Source: Chloroflexota bacterium (GTDB lineage: Bacteria; Chloroflexota; Anaerolineae; Aggregatilineales; J027). From it: a DNA stretch of 64,000 nucleotides. Position numbers and translations under genes: made by a program. How positions within the stretch are numbered: the stretch's first letter is position 1; each line of letters opens with the position of its first letter. Positions 8,556 through 16,022 of the stretch are shown here, one piece after another. Under the pieces are notes generated by a model that saw only the letters and a program-made list of their open reading frames with translations, searched no databases and had not been told where the DNA came from. The stretch is taken from NCBI GenBank assembly GCA_013112715.1, contig JABFGB010000011.1, forward strand, positions 107,137-171,136, in the 5' to 3' direction.

Positions 8556-9188
8556 CTACATTTCCTCTTCGGCGGAATTTGGCTCACCCAAATCATCTGC
8601 TGTTTCACTTGTTGTCTCAGTATTTTCTGATATTTCATCGGGACGTTTAACCCGACGCGACTTAAATGGGTTATGGTCGACCTGCTGCGGGCTATAACGC
8701 GGGATGGGGGTGACACTGAGCACTTCCTGATCAACGAGCGTGTTGCTCGATTTGCCCGGAATCCCTAATGGGCGGACACGCGGCGCATCTGGCCCCAACA
8801 AAGTTCCCATGACCAGTCGGTAGCGCCATGCTGACCACCAATGACGGTTAATGGTGAGCACGGTCACGTTGCGGCCTGTTTGATGACGGGCGGTTGCCAG
8901 TAATTCAACCAATAAGGCAAAGGGGGGACGGCTTATGACGGTTTGCTGAACACTGCTGCCAGAGGGCTGCTGGCGGGTCACATGCTGCTCCATCGTTTTG
9001 CAATGTTTACAGTAGTGATAGAGGGTGGTTGTGGACTGCGCCTCACCCCATTCGTCAAATACGCTGGCGACATGAAACAGCTTGCGTCCGCATTTTTGGC
9101 AAGTGCGATAGGGGTCAGGCTGACGCTGACGGTAGACCACCAGTTCAAAGCCATTTTCCTGATAGCGTTCTTCGAGAATTTCTGGCAC
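8556..9188 (-). CDS. Hypothetical protein with an N-terminal CxxC...CxxC zinc-binding motif
   Basis: 210 residues; function not recognised. The GTG at 9188 follows GGGGAAGGG. Near residues 29-65 it has CQKCGRK and, about 30 residues later, CKHCKTME, which is typical of a zinc ribbon. The middle part (PPFALLVELLATARHQTGRN, LTINRHWWSAWRYRLVMGTL) may be a hydrophobic helical region. The C-terminal 50 residues are charged and rich in Glu/Thr, probably disordered. It lies downstream of the large substrate-binding protein gene, from which a terminator separates it. Confidence 0.65.
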   Translation of the reverse strand: MPEILEERYQENGFELVVYRQRQPDPYRTCQKCGRKLFHVASVFDEWGEAQSTTTLYHYCKHCKTMEQHVTRQQPSGSSVQQTVISRPPFALLVELLATARHQTGRNVTVLTINRHWWSAWRYRLVMGTLLGPDAPRVRPLGIPGKSSNTLVDQEVLSVTPIPRYSPQQVDHNPFKSRRVKRPDEISENTETTSETADDLGEPNSAEEEM

Positions 9189-9222
9189 GCGACCCTTCCC
9201 CTAAAATATTGTTTAATCAAAA

Positions 9223-9253
9223 ATTGGGATGAGCCGGGTAGACCCATCCCAAT
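9223..9253 (-). terminator. Terminator after the substrate-binding protein gene
   Basis: On the minus strand ATTGGGATG (9253-9245) pairs with CATCCCAAT (9231-9223) and is followed by TTTTTG. The hairpin begins 10 bases past the stop of the gene ending at 9263. Confidence 0.8.
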
Positions 9254-9262
9254 CGCCCATTT

Positions 9263-11527
9263 TTACGGGATATAAATACGGTAGGTAAAGTTAATTTGAG
9301 TGCCGCTGCGTCCGTCAATGCGAATGACGCCATAACGTCCATCGTCAGAACGGAAAGCAATGGTCGCCCCAGCGGGTGGGTTGGCGAAGACCGTGCTGGT
9401 GGCGGTGGCTACTGCCCCATCATAATGAGCCGTCGCATAATTATCTGATGAAAACAGTCCGATCAAAGCCCCGTTGATGGCGGTGAGGTTTGTGCCGTCC
9501 CAACTGATGTCTTGTGTCCCATTGCCAGAAAGGTCATCGTTGGCAGCGGCGGCATAATTGCGTACCTGCTCGGTTTGTACGGCCCGATCTACTTTATAGG
9601 AGATATTGAAGATATTGTTCGTTTCGCCGACTGACCCTTCGGCTACTTCGTTATTTAAATCAGCGACGATAGCCAAATTATTCACGTTGCCTGTCGCACC
9701 AAAGGTGGTAGACAGCACGACTGTGGTGATTTGTCCCGCCCCAAGTCCGGCGGGCAGATTTTGTGCCGAATAAATATTGCCCGGTAGGAACGTGGTTGCG
9801 ACTGCGAAAGTACCCGCCGCCGATCCACCCTGATTCTTGATGGTGATGGTAGCTGAGAATAGCACATTGGTCGGAATCGGTGAACTGGGGGCCAGCGTTA
9901 CGTTAGTGATGATAAGATCGGGTTCGGCCTGAACAGTCGTCGCGGACGGGGTGGGGGTGGCAGGCGCGGCGACAATCGGTAGGGCCAATTGTAGGTTGCC
10001 GGGGTCAAAAATGCTGACAAATTGGGCCGTTACCCATGCCACCTGCCCACGAAATTGAATGACCAGCCATGTGAAATCGTTGTTTCGACCAATGACAGGG
10101 ACTTGATCGCCTTCATTCAATTTTCCGACAATACTGTAATTTGTTCCCGGCCCACTACGAACATTTAGGGTTGGTTCGGTAACGGTGGCAGTCACGAAAC
10201 TGGGGGTCGGTGTTCCTGCCAAAGAGGTTGCTGTTGGCAGCAGTGTGGCAGTAGCTTCGGGGGGATTTTCTTCATCAGGTACTGCCCCCACGATTGCCTC
10301 ACCAAAACCAGAGTCCTCACGCAGTTCCCCATTGTCGTAGGCGGCAACCGCTTGAACACCCCCACTGCCGGTGAGTTCGTAAATGATGGCGGTTTGCGAA
10401 AGGTCACGCGAATCGGTCACCACTGGGTCGGCAGGGCCGCGTACCAAGCGCTCAATGTCGAGTTGAGATAATCCGGCCCGCACAGCCGCCGCGTCGGTTC
10501 CAAACACCCGTATCACCGAATCCAGTGCAAAAAGGCTGTCATAGGCGGCGACGGACAGCGGCCCCGGTATGGTGCCGTATTGGGTGATGTATTGGATGGT
10601 GAAGGTGCTGCCAAGTGCATCATTCGCCCCGAACGACCAGCTATCCACCCCAATAATTCCGGCGGCACGCTCATCGTCAAAAAGGTTGCCTTCCAAGACG
10701 GCTTGTTGGCCTGTGCGATAGACAAAACGCCCCTGCCAATTGTTGGACTGCAATTGGGTGAAAACGGTGTAAGCATCCTGTGGCGGGCCATACATAATGA
10801 CCGCATCAGCATTCAGTTCGGGCAAGGTACGAATTTGATTGGGCAGGTCGGTGTTGTCGGTCATTTGAATAGTCGCTACGATCTCGGCACCCTCTTGACC
10901 GAGAGCATTGCCTAGACTGACCGTCGCTTCTGTCCACACAATATCGGTTTGCACCAATACCACATCTTGGACTTCCAAAACTCCTACTAGATATGAAGCA
11001 AGGGCGTCACTGTAGGTGCTTTCGGGGGCGACAATACGGAAAATGTTACTGGAGGTATCAGCATTATAGAGGGTTTCGCTGGTCGCACCAGTCAACACCG
11101 GAACACTGACGGCGGAAAGCGCCTCGACATTCGGCAGGGCAAGATCGTTGCTGTCTGGGCCAAAAATGGCGACCACCCCGGCGTTGGTAAGCGCCTGCAA
11201 GACTTCAGGAATAGCTTCAGTTTCTTCGGGCAGAACTTCGGCGACTACCAATTGATAGAAGTAACTGGTATCGTCTGGGCCTGTGGTGCCGCCGCTCTCG
11301 TTAATTTGACGAATGGCAAGATCAAGCCCCCGTGCTAAATCACTGTCGGGTTGGCCGATATAGCCAATCCTTAGAATATTGTCGGTCTGGCGCTGGCTTG
11401 GCCCTGCGAGGGCACTGCTGCCTGCCATAAGGGCAACGATTAAAGCTATCAGCACGATGGCCGACCCCAGCCAGACGCCACGTCGGTCGGCATAATTCAG
11501 AGAAAACGCATATTGTGGTTTTTCCAT
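9263..11527 (-). CDS. Large membrane-anchored substrate-binding protein with SH3 and CARDB-like domains
   Basis: 754 residues from the ATG at 11527, chosen because GGAGGAG lies just upstream (the longer frame begins 9 codons earlier without such a site). An N-terminal membrane helix (AIVLIALIVALMAGSSALAG) anchors the protein outside the cell. Residues about 50-390 form a type 1 periplasmic-binding (Leu/Ile/Val receptor-like) domain, for example ILRIGYIGQPDSDLARGLDL and ADAVIMYGPPQDAYTVFTQL. After a Thr/Pro linker comes a bacterial SH3 domain (LNVRSGPGTNYSIVGKLNEG). Next is a CARDB-like Ig domain (PDLIITNVTLAPSSPIPTNV), then a C-terminal beta-rich domain of unknown type (about residues 650-754). 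No ABC permease or ATPase gene is adjacent, so a sensor or receptor role seems as likely as transport. Confidence 0.85.
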   Translation of the reverse strand: MEKPQYAFSLNYADRRGVWLGSAIVLIALIVALMAGSSALAGPSQRQTDNILRIGYIGQPDSDLARGLDLAIRQINESGGTTGPDDTSYFYQLVVAEVLPEETEAIPEVLQALTNAGVVAIFGPDSNDLALPNVEALSAVSVPVLTGATSETLYNADTSSNIFRIVAPESTYSDALASYLVGVLEVQDVVLVQTDIVWTEATVSLGNALGQEGAEIVATIQMTDNTDLPNQIRTLPELNADAVIMYGPPQDAYTVFTQLQSNNWQGRFVYRTGQQAVLEGNLFDDERAAGIIGVDSWSFGANDALGSTFTIQYITQYGTIPGPLSVAAYDSLFALDSVIRVFGTDAAAVRAGLSQLDIERLVRGPADPVVTDSRDLSQTAIIYELTGSGGVQAVAAYDNGELREDSGFGEAIVGAVPDEENPPEATATLLPTATSLAGTPTPSFVTATVTEPTLNVRSGPGTNYSIVGKLNEGDQVPVIGRNNDFTWLVIQFRGQVAWVTAQFVSIFDPGNLQLALPIVAAPATPTPSATTVQAEPDLIITNVTLAPSSPIPTNVLFSATITIKNQGGSAAGTFAVATTFLPGNIYSAQNLPAGLGAGQITTVVLSTTFGATGNVNNLAIVADLNNEVAEGSVGETNNIFNISYKVDRAVQTEQVRNYAAAANDDLSGNGTQDISWDGTNLTAINGALIGLFSSDNYATAHYDGAVATATSTVFANPPAGATIAFRSDDGRYGVIRIDGRSGTQINFTYRIYIP

Positions 11528-11675
11528 CTGGCTCCTCCAAGCTAGTCTACTCATCTCAATTTATCCAAGCATAGCATATTCTGAAATTCTATTCTGTCCG
11601 TTTGCCAATTGGTTTCGATTTATCAAAACTCACGTTACACTGGAAAGGCTTCAACAATTTCGGGAGGATTTGTGG

Positions 11676-12728
11676 ATGCAATTGAACAAAAAACGATGGT
11701 TTTTATTGATTTTAGGCCTCTTATTTCATTTAAGCATGGGCCAGATGACCTATGCTCAAGACACATTTGGTACTAAAACTTTTGCGTGGCGTGGGGCCGG
11801 GTTAATTATGCAGTACCCAGCGGACTGGCTGCAAGGCGAGTATGAAGGTCATCCATTGTTGGTGAGTACCGCCGACGCATTGGAGAAAGCGAGTGATGGG
11901 GAAGCCCCCGGCGCACCTGCCCTTACCTTTTTGCACTATCCGCAAACGAGCGCTATTGCTCCGGTGGACTTGCTGCGTCTCATTTTCCCCGATCAAACCA
12001 CCGCCGCAGTAGTTATCGGCGGGTTAGATGCGGTGAGTACCGAATTTGAGGACGCGGAGACAGGCCAAACCGTTTGGGCAGGAGCGTTTAAGTCCCCCCT
12101 TATCAATCAAACCCATGTGATAGTGGCCGTTGCGCCTACTGAGGCATGGGGCGAATTTGAAGCCCAATTGCAAACGATGATTGCTTCTATCCAGTTTTTA
12201 GCGGAGACGATGACCCTAGAATTTGCAGGCGGTATTATCACCTTTAACTATCCCAAAAATTGGCACGCGGCTGACAACGGGCAGGTGGTGGTAGTGAGTG
12301 AGGATGAAGCTAAATCCGAAGCGATTTTGGAAGGCGATTTAGCCGATGCCCCACCATTTATCCGTGCTCAACTCCTTGTACCGAGTGGCATTGGGATTGA
12401 CCCCACTGCGGACACCGCCCCCCGCCAAATTTTGGAAGTTTTCACCGGACAGCCCCTTCCAATAGTGACCGAATTTGAATGGGGCGATGGCCTGCCAGCA
12501 GTCCTGACACTTGTTGAAATTGAGGGTGTCCAGTGGCTGTTGGTCGTGGTGGTGGACGGGGATAACGCCCTGCTGATGGGGGGGGGCGCAGCGGTTGAGG
12601 TATGGCCTACTGCTAGAGTATGGATTGATGGGGCGTTGCATTTGACCGTGTATAATGAACAGGTTGCCCCTTTGATCCTAGAGAATATCATCGCGGGTAA
12701 TGATGGCCCGTTTGGGATGGCTCAATAG
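11676..12728 (+). CDS. Secreted protein with two copies of a PxxW-type domain
   Basis: The ATG at 11676 has GGGAGGA about 8 bases upstream; the frame also has an upstream TTG at 11670, which I do not use. A signal peptide is clear (RWFLLILGLLFHLSMGQMTYAQ). Two tandem domains follow, each opening with a strand plus Pro-x-x-Trp (GLIMQYPADWLQGEYEGHPL; GIITFNYPKNWHAADNGQVV) and the first closing with a helix like EFEAQLQTMIASIQFL. The same unit occurs in three other proteins of this window. It resembles PsbP/DUF1795-type folds, by impression only. The next gene follows after 24 bases, so the two are probably co-transcribed. Confidence 0.75.
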   Translation: MQLNKKRWFLLILGLLFHLSMGQMTYAQDTFGTKTFAWRGAGLIMQYPADWLQGEYEGHPLLVSTADALEKASDGEAPGAPALTFLHYPQTSAIAPVDLLRLIFPDQTTAAVVIGGLDAVSTEFEDAETGQTVWAGAFKSPLINQTHVIVAVAPTEAWGEFEAQLQTMIASIQFLAETMTLEFAGGIITFNYPKNWHAADNGQVVVVSEDEAKSEAILEGDLADAPPFIRAQLLVPSGIGIDPTADTAPRQILEVFTGQPLPIVTEFEWGDGLPAVLTLVEIEGVQWLLVVVVDGDNALLMGGGAAVEVWPTARVWIDGALHLTVYNEQVAPLILENIIAGNDGPFGMAQ

Positions 12729-12752
12729 TTAGTTTTCAAGGTGGAGGTTGGA

Positions 12753-14099
12753 GTGAACGGTTTGCGACTACGTAGATTCATGAAATTGGGGTGTATTGGA
12801 GTGTTAATGCTGCTGACGATGGTGCTTGCGGCGTGCAGCAATTCGGATAAGGATGATACAGAGGATACGGCGAATAACGCAGAGACAGCGACCGCTGAAG
12901 TGTTAGAAGAAGCCACGCCCGAAGCAACAACCCCTGTTGAAACGCCAAGTGATGTGACCGAGCCAGTGGTTAACGATGCTGGTGATACGGCTGGCGACCC
13001 CACCCAAACCTCCGAAGGGGGAGTGTGGAAGTGGCATGAATGGGGCCTTGAAATGACCTATCCGGCGGGCTGGCAGGGGATTTTGACCGATGCGCCCTTT
13101 GTATTTGTGATTGCTGGCCCAACCGATGAATCAGGGCAGGGGCCATACATTGCGGTACAGTCGGGGGCGTATGATACATCGAAAACCTTCCGTGAATTTA
13201 TGGAAGAACTAACGGCGGCGGACAACACCACCCTCACCGATATTACCTTTGGTGGGATCGAGGGGGTAGGCTTTGAAAGCATCAATGAGTCCAGCACCAG
13301 TCGGTTTGTGGCAATTCCGTACCCTGAAGGTCAGATTATCTTGGTGGGTGAAATTGCCTCGACTGAGGAATGGGATACATGGAGTCCGATCATGGACGAA
13401 ATTATCGCCAGCGCGGTCATTACTCCGTTAGAATTGGACGAAGCGGCCCTCAATGAGCAGATGCAGGCTAATCTGGAAACCACTGGCCTCATGACCGTTG
13501 GTGATCCTGAAGCTCCCCTGTGGATTGCCGAATTTATGGATTTCTCGTGCCCCCACTGCTATGACTATTCGGCAGTGATGGATCGCCTAGTGCAAGATTA
13601 TGTTGTTTCGGGTAAAGCCCAATTTACACTGGCCGTATTAGATTTTGTCGGTGGCGAGGCTTCTACCCTAGCAGCGAAGTATCAAATCTGTGGAACAAAG
13701 TTGGGTGTAGGTTGGACAATGCACCACCTCATCTTTGCTGAATATGCTGAAGATCAAGCCGGGCGGGCGGCCTATACGGAAGAAAACCTTGCGGCCATGC
13801 TTCAAGACGCCGAACTGGATATTGACCATGAAGCGTTTGAGGCTTGCCTTGCTGATGAAGCGACTGCCGCCATCATTGCTGACCATCTAGCATGGTCGGA
13901 TACTGTCGGAGTTCATTCGACACCGAATGTTTTGGTGGGGACAAACCGCGACGATGTGAAATTTATGAAGCTGGGCGACCAAGAATTGCAAGGCGGCTAC
14001 CCGCTGTATTATGTCTATCCGATTCTGGACACTATGCTCACAGAGGCAGATTCGGCGGCTGTGCCTGCAACAGATTTCGGTAAAGTATTCGGCGGCTAA
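12753..14099 (+). CDS. Lipoprotein: PxxW-type domain fused to a DsbA-like thioredoxin domain
   Basis: The start is taken as GTG at 12753, with GGAGG about 5 bases upstream; a longer frame begins at 12741. The N-terminus is a lipoprotein signal with lipobox LAAC (LLTMVLAACSNSD). After an acidic Thr/Glu-rich linker comes one PxxW-type domain (GLEMTYPAGWQGILTDAPFV). Then a thioredoxin-fold domain of the DsbA/Thioredoxin_4 type carries a CPHC redox pair at about residue 266 (EFMDFSCPHCYDYSAVMDRL) and a later cis-Pro-like segment (VHSTPNVLVG). It probably acts as a membrane-tethered thiol-disulfide oxidoreductase outside the cell. A strong terminator follows the stop codon. Confidence 0.85.
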   Translation: MNGLRLRRFMKLGCIGVLMLLTMVLAACSNSDKDDTEDTANNAETATAEVLEEATPEATTPVETPSDVTEPVVNDAGDTAGDPTQTSEGGVWKWHEWGLEMTYPAGWQGILTDAPFVFVIAGPTDESGQGPYIAVQSGAYDTSKTFREFMEELTAADNTTLTDITFGGIEGVGFESINESSTSRFVAIPYPEGQIILVGEIASTEEWDTWSPIMDEIIASAVITPLELDEAALNEQMQANLETTGLMTVGDPEAPLWIAEFMDFSCPHCYDYSAVMDRLVQDYVVSGKAQFTLAVLDFVGGEASTLAAKYQICGTKLGVGWTMHHLIFAEYAEDQAGRAAYTEENLAAMLQDAELDIDHEAFEACLADEATAAIIADHLAWSDTVGVHSTPNVLVGTNRDDVKFMKLGDQELQGGYPLYYVYPILDTMLTEADSAAVPATDFGKVFGG

Positions 14100-14127
14100 A
14101 TAAGCCTCAAATCGCTTGACTTTTAAG

Positions 14128-14156
14128 AAGGTGGCCCTCGACAAGCCACCTTTTTT
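14128..14156 (+). terminator. Rho-independent terminator after the DsbA-like gene
   Basis: AAGGTGGC (14128-14135) pairs with GCCACCTT (14145-14152) across a 9-base loop, followed by a run of T to 14156. It isolates the ilv/leu cluster from the genes before it. Confidence 0.9.
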
Positions 14157-14276
14157 ATTGCGCGGGGTGGGCCAAGTTAAATTGTTAGAGAATTGTTCGG
14201 AGAATGGCTCTCACTTATGGAAAATTAGATGAAAAATTTTCACCAAAGTTCCGGATTGCCTTTCATTAAGAAAGTA

Positions 14277-14314
14277 CATAAAAAGTACACGTTATCTAAA
14301 TCCATAAAAAGTAC
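14277..14314. repeat. Direct repeat CATAAAAAGTAC x2 upstream of the ilv promoter
   Basis: Identical 12-mers at 14277-14288 and 14303-14314, spaced 26 bases start to start. A third AAAGTAC lies at 14271-14277. They end about 66 bases before the -35 box at 14381. Spacing near two and a half helical turns and the position suggest protein-binding sites, but this is inference. Confidence 0.4.
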
Positions 14315-14380
14315 CCTTCTGATTCAAAATTTAAGTAAAGAACTGCAAATTGGGGTTTGTGCAAAATCACCTGACCCCTA

Positions 14381-14409
14381 TTGACGAAAGAAAAGATTAA
14401 GAATATCTT
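14381..14409 (+). promoter_or_regulatory. Sigma70-type promoter of the ilv/leu cluster
   Basis: TTGACG (14381-14386), a 17-base spacer, then TATCTT (14404-14409). Transcription would start near 14416, about 45 bases ahead of the leader reading frame. It is the only good promoter I found in the 850-base gap before ilvE. Confidence 0.65.
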
Positions 14410-14461
14410 TATGGCACGCTAGATCACGCAACAATCTATACATAAAAACACAGAACAAATC

Positions 14462-14602
14462 ATGGCACTTTTTGCTCTGCCTATCCTTAGCCTTATCCTC
14501 ATTACCGGCCTCCTCGTAGTCGTAAGCCTTACGAGCGAGGAGAAATGTGCTTCAGACAGTCCGGTAGTGACGCAGCGCCGACTCAAGCCAGAGCAAAGCT
14601 AA
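14462..14602 (+). CDS. Putative branched-chain amino acid leader peptide, 46 aa
   Basis: Translation from ATG 14462 to TAA 14600-14602 gives 46 residues beginning MALFALPILSLILITG, then LLVVVSLTSEEK. Residues 3-23 contain 8 Leu, 3 Ile and 3 Val (14 of 21). This matches the logic of ilv and leu leader peptides, where ribosome stalling at scarce-amino-acid codons controls a downstream terminator. Supporting context: a promoter 45 bases upstream, a hairpin exactly over codons 17-27, a terminator 24 bases after the stop, and the ilv/leu cluster beyond. Against: no obvious Shine-Dalgarno site precedes the ATG, and a single-span small membrane protein would look similar. The charged, Gln/Arg-rich last 20 residues are not needed for an attenuator. 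Confidence 0.65.
   Translation: MALFALPILSLILITGLLVVVSLTSEEKCASDSPVVTQRRLKPEQS
14510..14542 (+). promoter_or_regulatory. Leader hairpin overlapping the Leu-Leu-Val-Val-Val codons
   Basis: Outer stem CTCCTCG/CGAGGAG (14510-14516 with 14536-14542, 7 bp) and inner stem CGTAA/TTACG (14521-14525 with 14529-14533), separated by a small internal loop. It spans codons 17 to 27 of the leader frame exactly. A ribosome reading or stalled on these codons would open it, as expected of an attenuator pause hairpin. Confidence 0.6.
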
Positions 14603-14626
14603 AGTCACCTAACCTAGTAAACCGAG

Positions 14627-14662
14627 ACGCCGTTTGGAGCCACCCCTCCAAGCGGCGTTTTT
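14627..14662 (+). terminator. Leader terminator (attenuator) upstream of ilvE
   Basis: ACGCCGTTTGGAG (14627-14639) pairs with CTCCAAGCGGCGT (14646-14658), 13 bp with one G-U pair and a 6-base loop, followed by TTTTT (14658-14662). It lies between promoter and structural genes, so it must be bypassed for ilv expression, which is the basis for calling it an attenuator. Confidence 0.8.
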
Positions 14663-14704
14663 GTCACCCAGTATTCAGCGAAACGAACTCAGGAGTAATG
14701 CAAA

Positions 14705-14914
14705 ATGTCACCCAAGCAAACGACCACCAGTCAGAGCTTTCCACAAAGCCAAACTTACAGTCCATGGACGGATGCCTATCAAACCAACCCCATGCACCTG
14801 AACGGCACGTATTCCAATCAGAATGGCAGCAAGGTCACTCCCCGCGAAGATGAAAGCCAATCCCCCACCCACGAAGCTTTATCCCGTATTTATGATCTTG
14901 AAGAGCGAGTATAG
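14705..14914 (+). CDS. Small Gln/Ser/Thr-rich hypothetical protein, 69 aa
   Basis: No family recognised. The ATG at 14705 has AGGAG 9 bases upstream, so translation is plausible. The composition is unusual: the first 45 residues are dominated by Ser, Thr, Gln, Asn and Pro with almost no hydrophobics (TTTSQSFPQSQTYSPWTDAY), and the end is a short acidic helix (THEALSRIYDLEERV). It lies just after the attenuator and 119 bases ahead of ilvE, so it is the first gene of the attenuated transcript. It may be a real small protein or a second element of the leader. Confidence 0.5.
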   Translation: MSPKQTTTSQSFPQSQTYSPWTDAYQTNPMHLNGTYSNQNGSKVTPREDESQSPTHEALSRIYDLEERV

Positions 14915-15033
14915 ATACTTGCTATTGACCTGTCGGCTCAGTAACCCAATTTGTCGAGGTGAGCAAGTTGGGTGCTGGGGCGGCAAAAATATGCAATCCA
15001 ATCGTTGAGTTGTTTTTGCTAAAGAGGAACGAA

Positions 15034-15984
15034 ATGCCCCTAAAAAATACTTCTGAATGGATATGGTTTTCTGGAAACTGGGTTCCTTGGCATGAGGCCA
15101 CTGTTCATGTCAGTACCCATGCCCTGCACTATGGCAGCAGTGTATTTGAAGGTATCCGCACTTATGCCACCGACGATGGCCCGGCGGTCTTTCGTCTCAC
15201 CGACCATATGGCTCGTTTTATGTACAGCGCCAAAATCATGCGGATGGGCGATCAACTCGAATTTAGCCAAGCGGAACTAGAGGCGGCTTGTGTCGAATTG
15301 GTAGCCCGTAACAAACAAAAATCCTGCTATATCCGCCCGTTGGCTTTCCGTGACAGCGACTCATTTGGTCTGAATGCAGCGGGGCAAAGGGTCGAAGTGG
15401 TGATTATCTCGATTGAATGGGGGCGCTATTTAGGGGCAGATGGCATCGAAAATGGTATTGATGCGGCTGTAACCAGTTGGCGGCGTGTGGCCTCTAGCCC
15501 GATGGCAAAGGTCGGCGGTCAATATGTCAATAACCAACAGGTTTCGATGGAAGCCAAACGGCATGGCTATACGGAAGGTATCACCCTTGATGTAAATGGC
15601 AATCTTAGCGAAGGGGCCGGCGAGAATTTGTTCCTGATGATGAATGGCACGATTTATACGCCATCCGTCGCTTCCAGCATTTTATCTGGGATTACCCGTG
15701 ACACGGTGTTGACGCTTGCGGCTGATCTCGGCATTCCAGTGCGCGAGGAAACATTGGTGCGTGAGATGCTCTATATCGCTGATGAAATTTTTATGACCGG
15801 GACGGCTGCTGAAATCACACCCATCCGCAGTGTAGATGGGTTGCAGGTAGGCAGCGGCAAGCGTGGCCCGATCACCAAAGCCCTACAAGAGTCCTTTTTT
15901 GCTACTGTTGAGGGGCGTTCACCGGATGTACATGGTTGGTTGACTTATGTTCAACAACCCGTTGCAGAAGCAGGTGACGATTAG
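15034..15984 (+). CDS. ilvE: Branched-chain amino acid aminotransferase
   Basis: PLP-dependent fold type IV enzyme that makes Leu, Ile and Val from the 2-oxo acids and glutamate. The start is taken at ATG 15034 (protein MPLKNTSEWIWFSGNW), with AGAGGA upstream; the frame extends 25 codons further without support. Motifs: WHEATVHVSTHALHYGSSVF, EGIRTY, the Schiff-base lysine in SSPMAKVGGQYVNNQ, and the PLP phosphate region EGAGENLFLM with the later FMTGTAAEITPI. 316 residues is normal for IlvE. First recognised enzyme gene of the cluster; ilvB follows 38 bases later. Confidence 0.95.
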   Translation: MPLKNTSEWIWFSGNWVPWHEATVHVSTHALHYGSSVFEGIRTYATDDGPAVFRLTDHMARFMYSAKIMRMGDQLEFSQAELEAACVELVARNKQKSCYIRPLAFRDSDSFGLNAAGQRVEVVIISIEWGRYLGADGIENGIDAAVTSWRRVASSPMAKVGGQYVNNQQVSMEAKRHGYTEGITLDVNGNLSEGAGENLFLMMNGTIYTPSVASSILSGITRDTVLTLAADLGIPVREETLVREMLYIADEIFMTGTAAEITPIRSVDGLQVGSGKRGPITKALQESFFATVEGRSPDVHGWLTYVQQPVAEAGDD

Positions 15985-16022
15985 ATTTGTGGGATAACAA
16001 GTTTCTTGAGGAGGCAGCGAAA

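Noticed and set aside
14545..14853. 102-codon plus-strand frame across the attenuator
   Set aside because: Runs through the terminator stem, lacks a ribosome site, and conflicts with the better-supported leader and 69-aa frames.
14100..15033. T-box riboswitch ahead of the ilv genes
   Set aside because: I found no T-box-like conserved bulge sequence or tRNA-specifier layout; the leader-peptide reading explains the region better.
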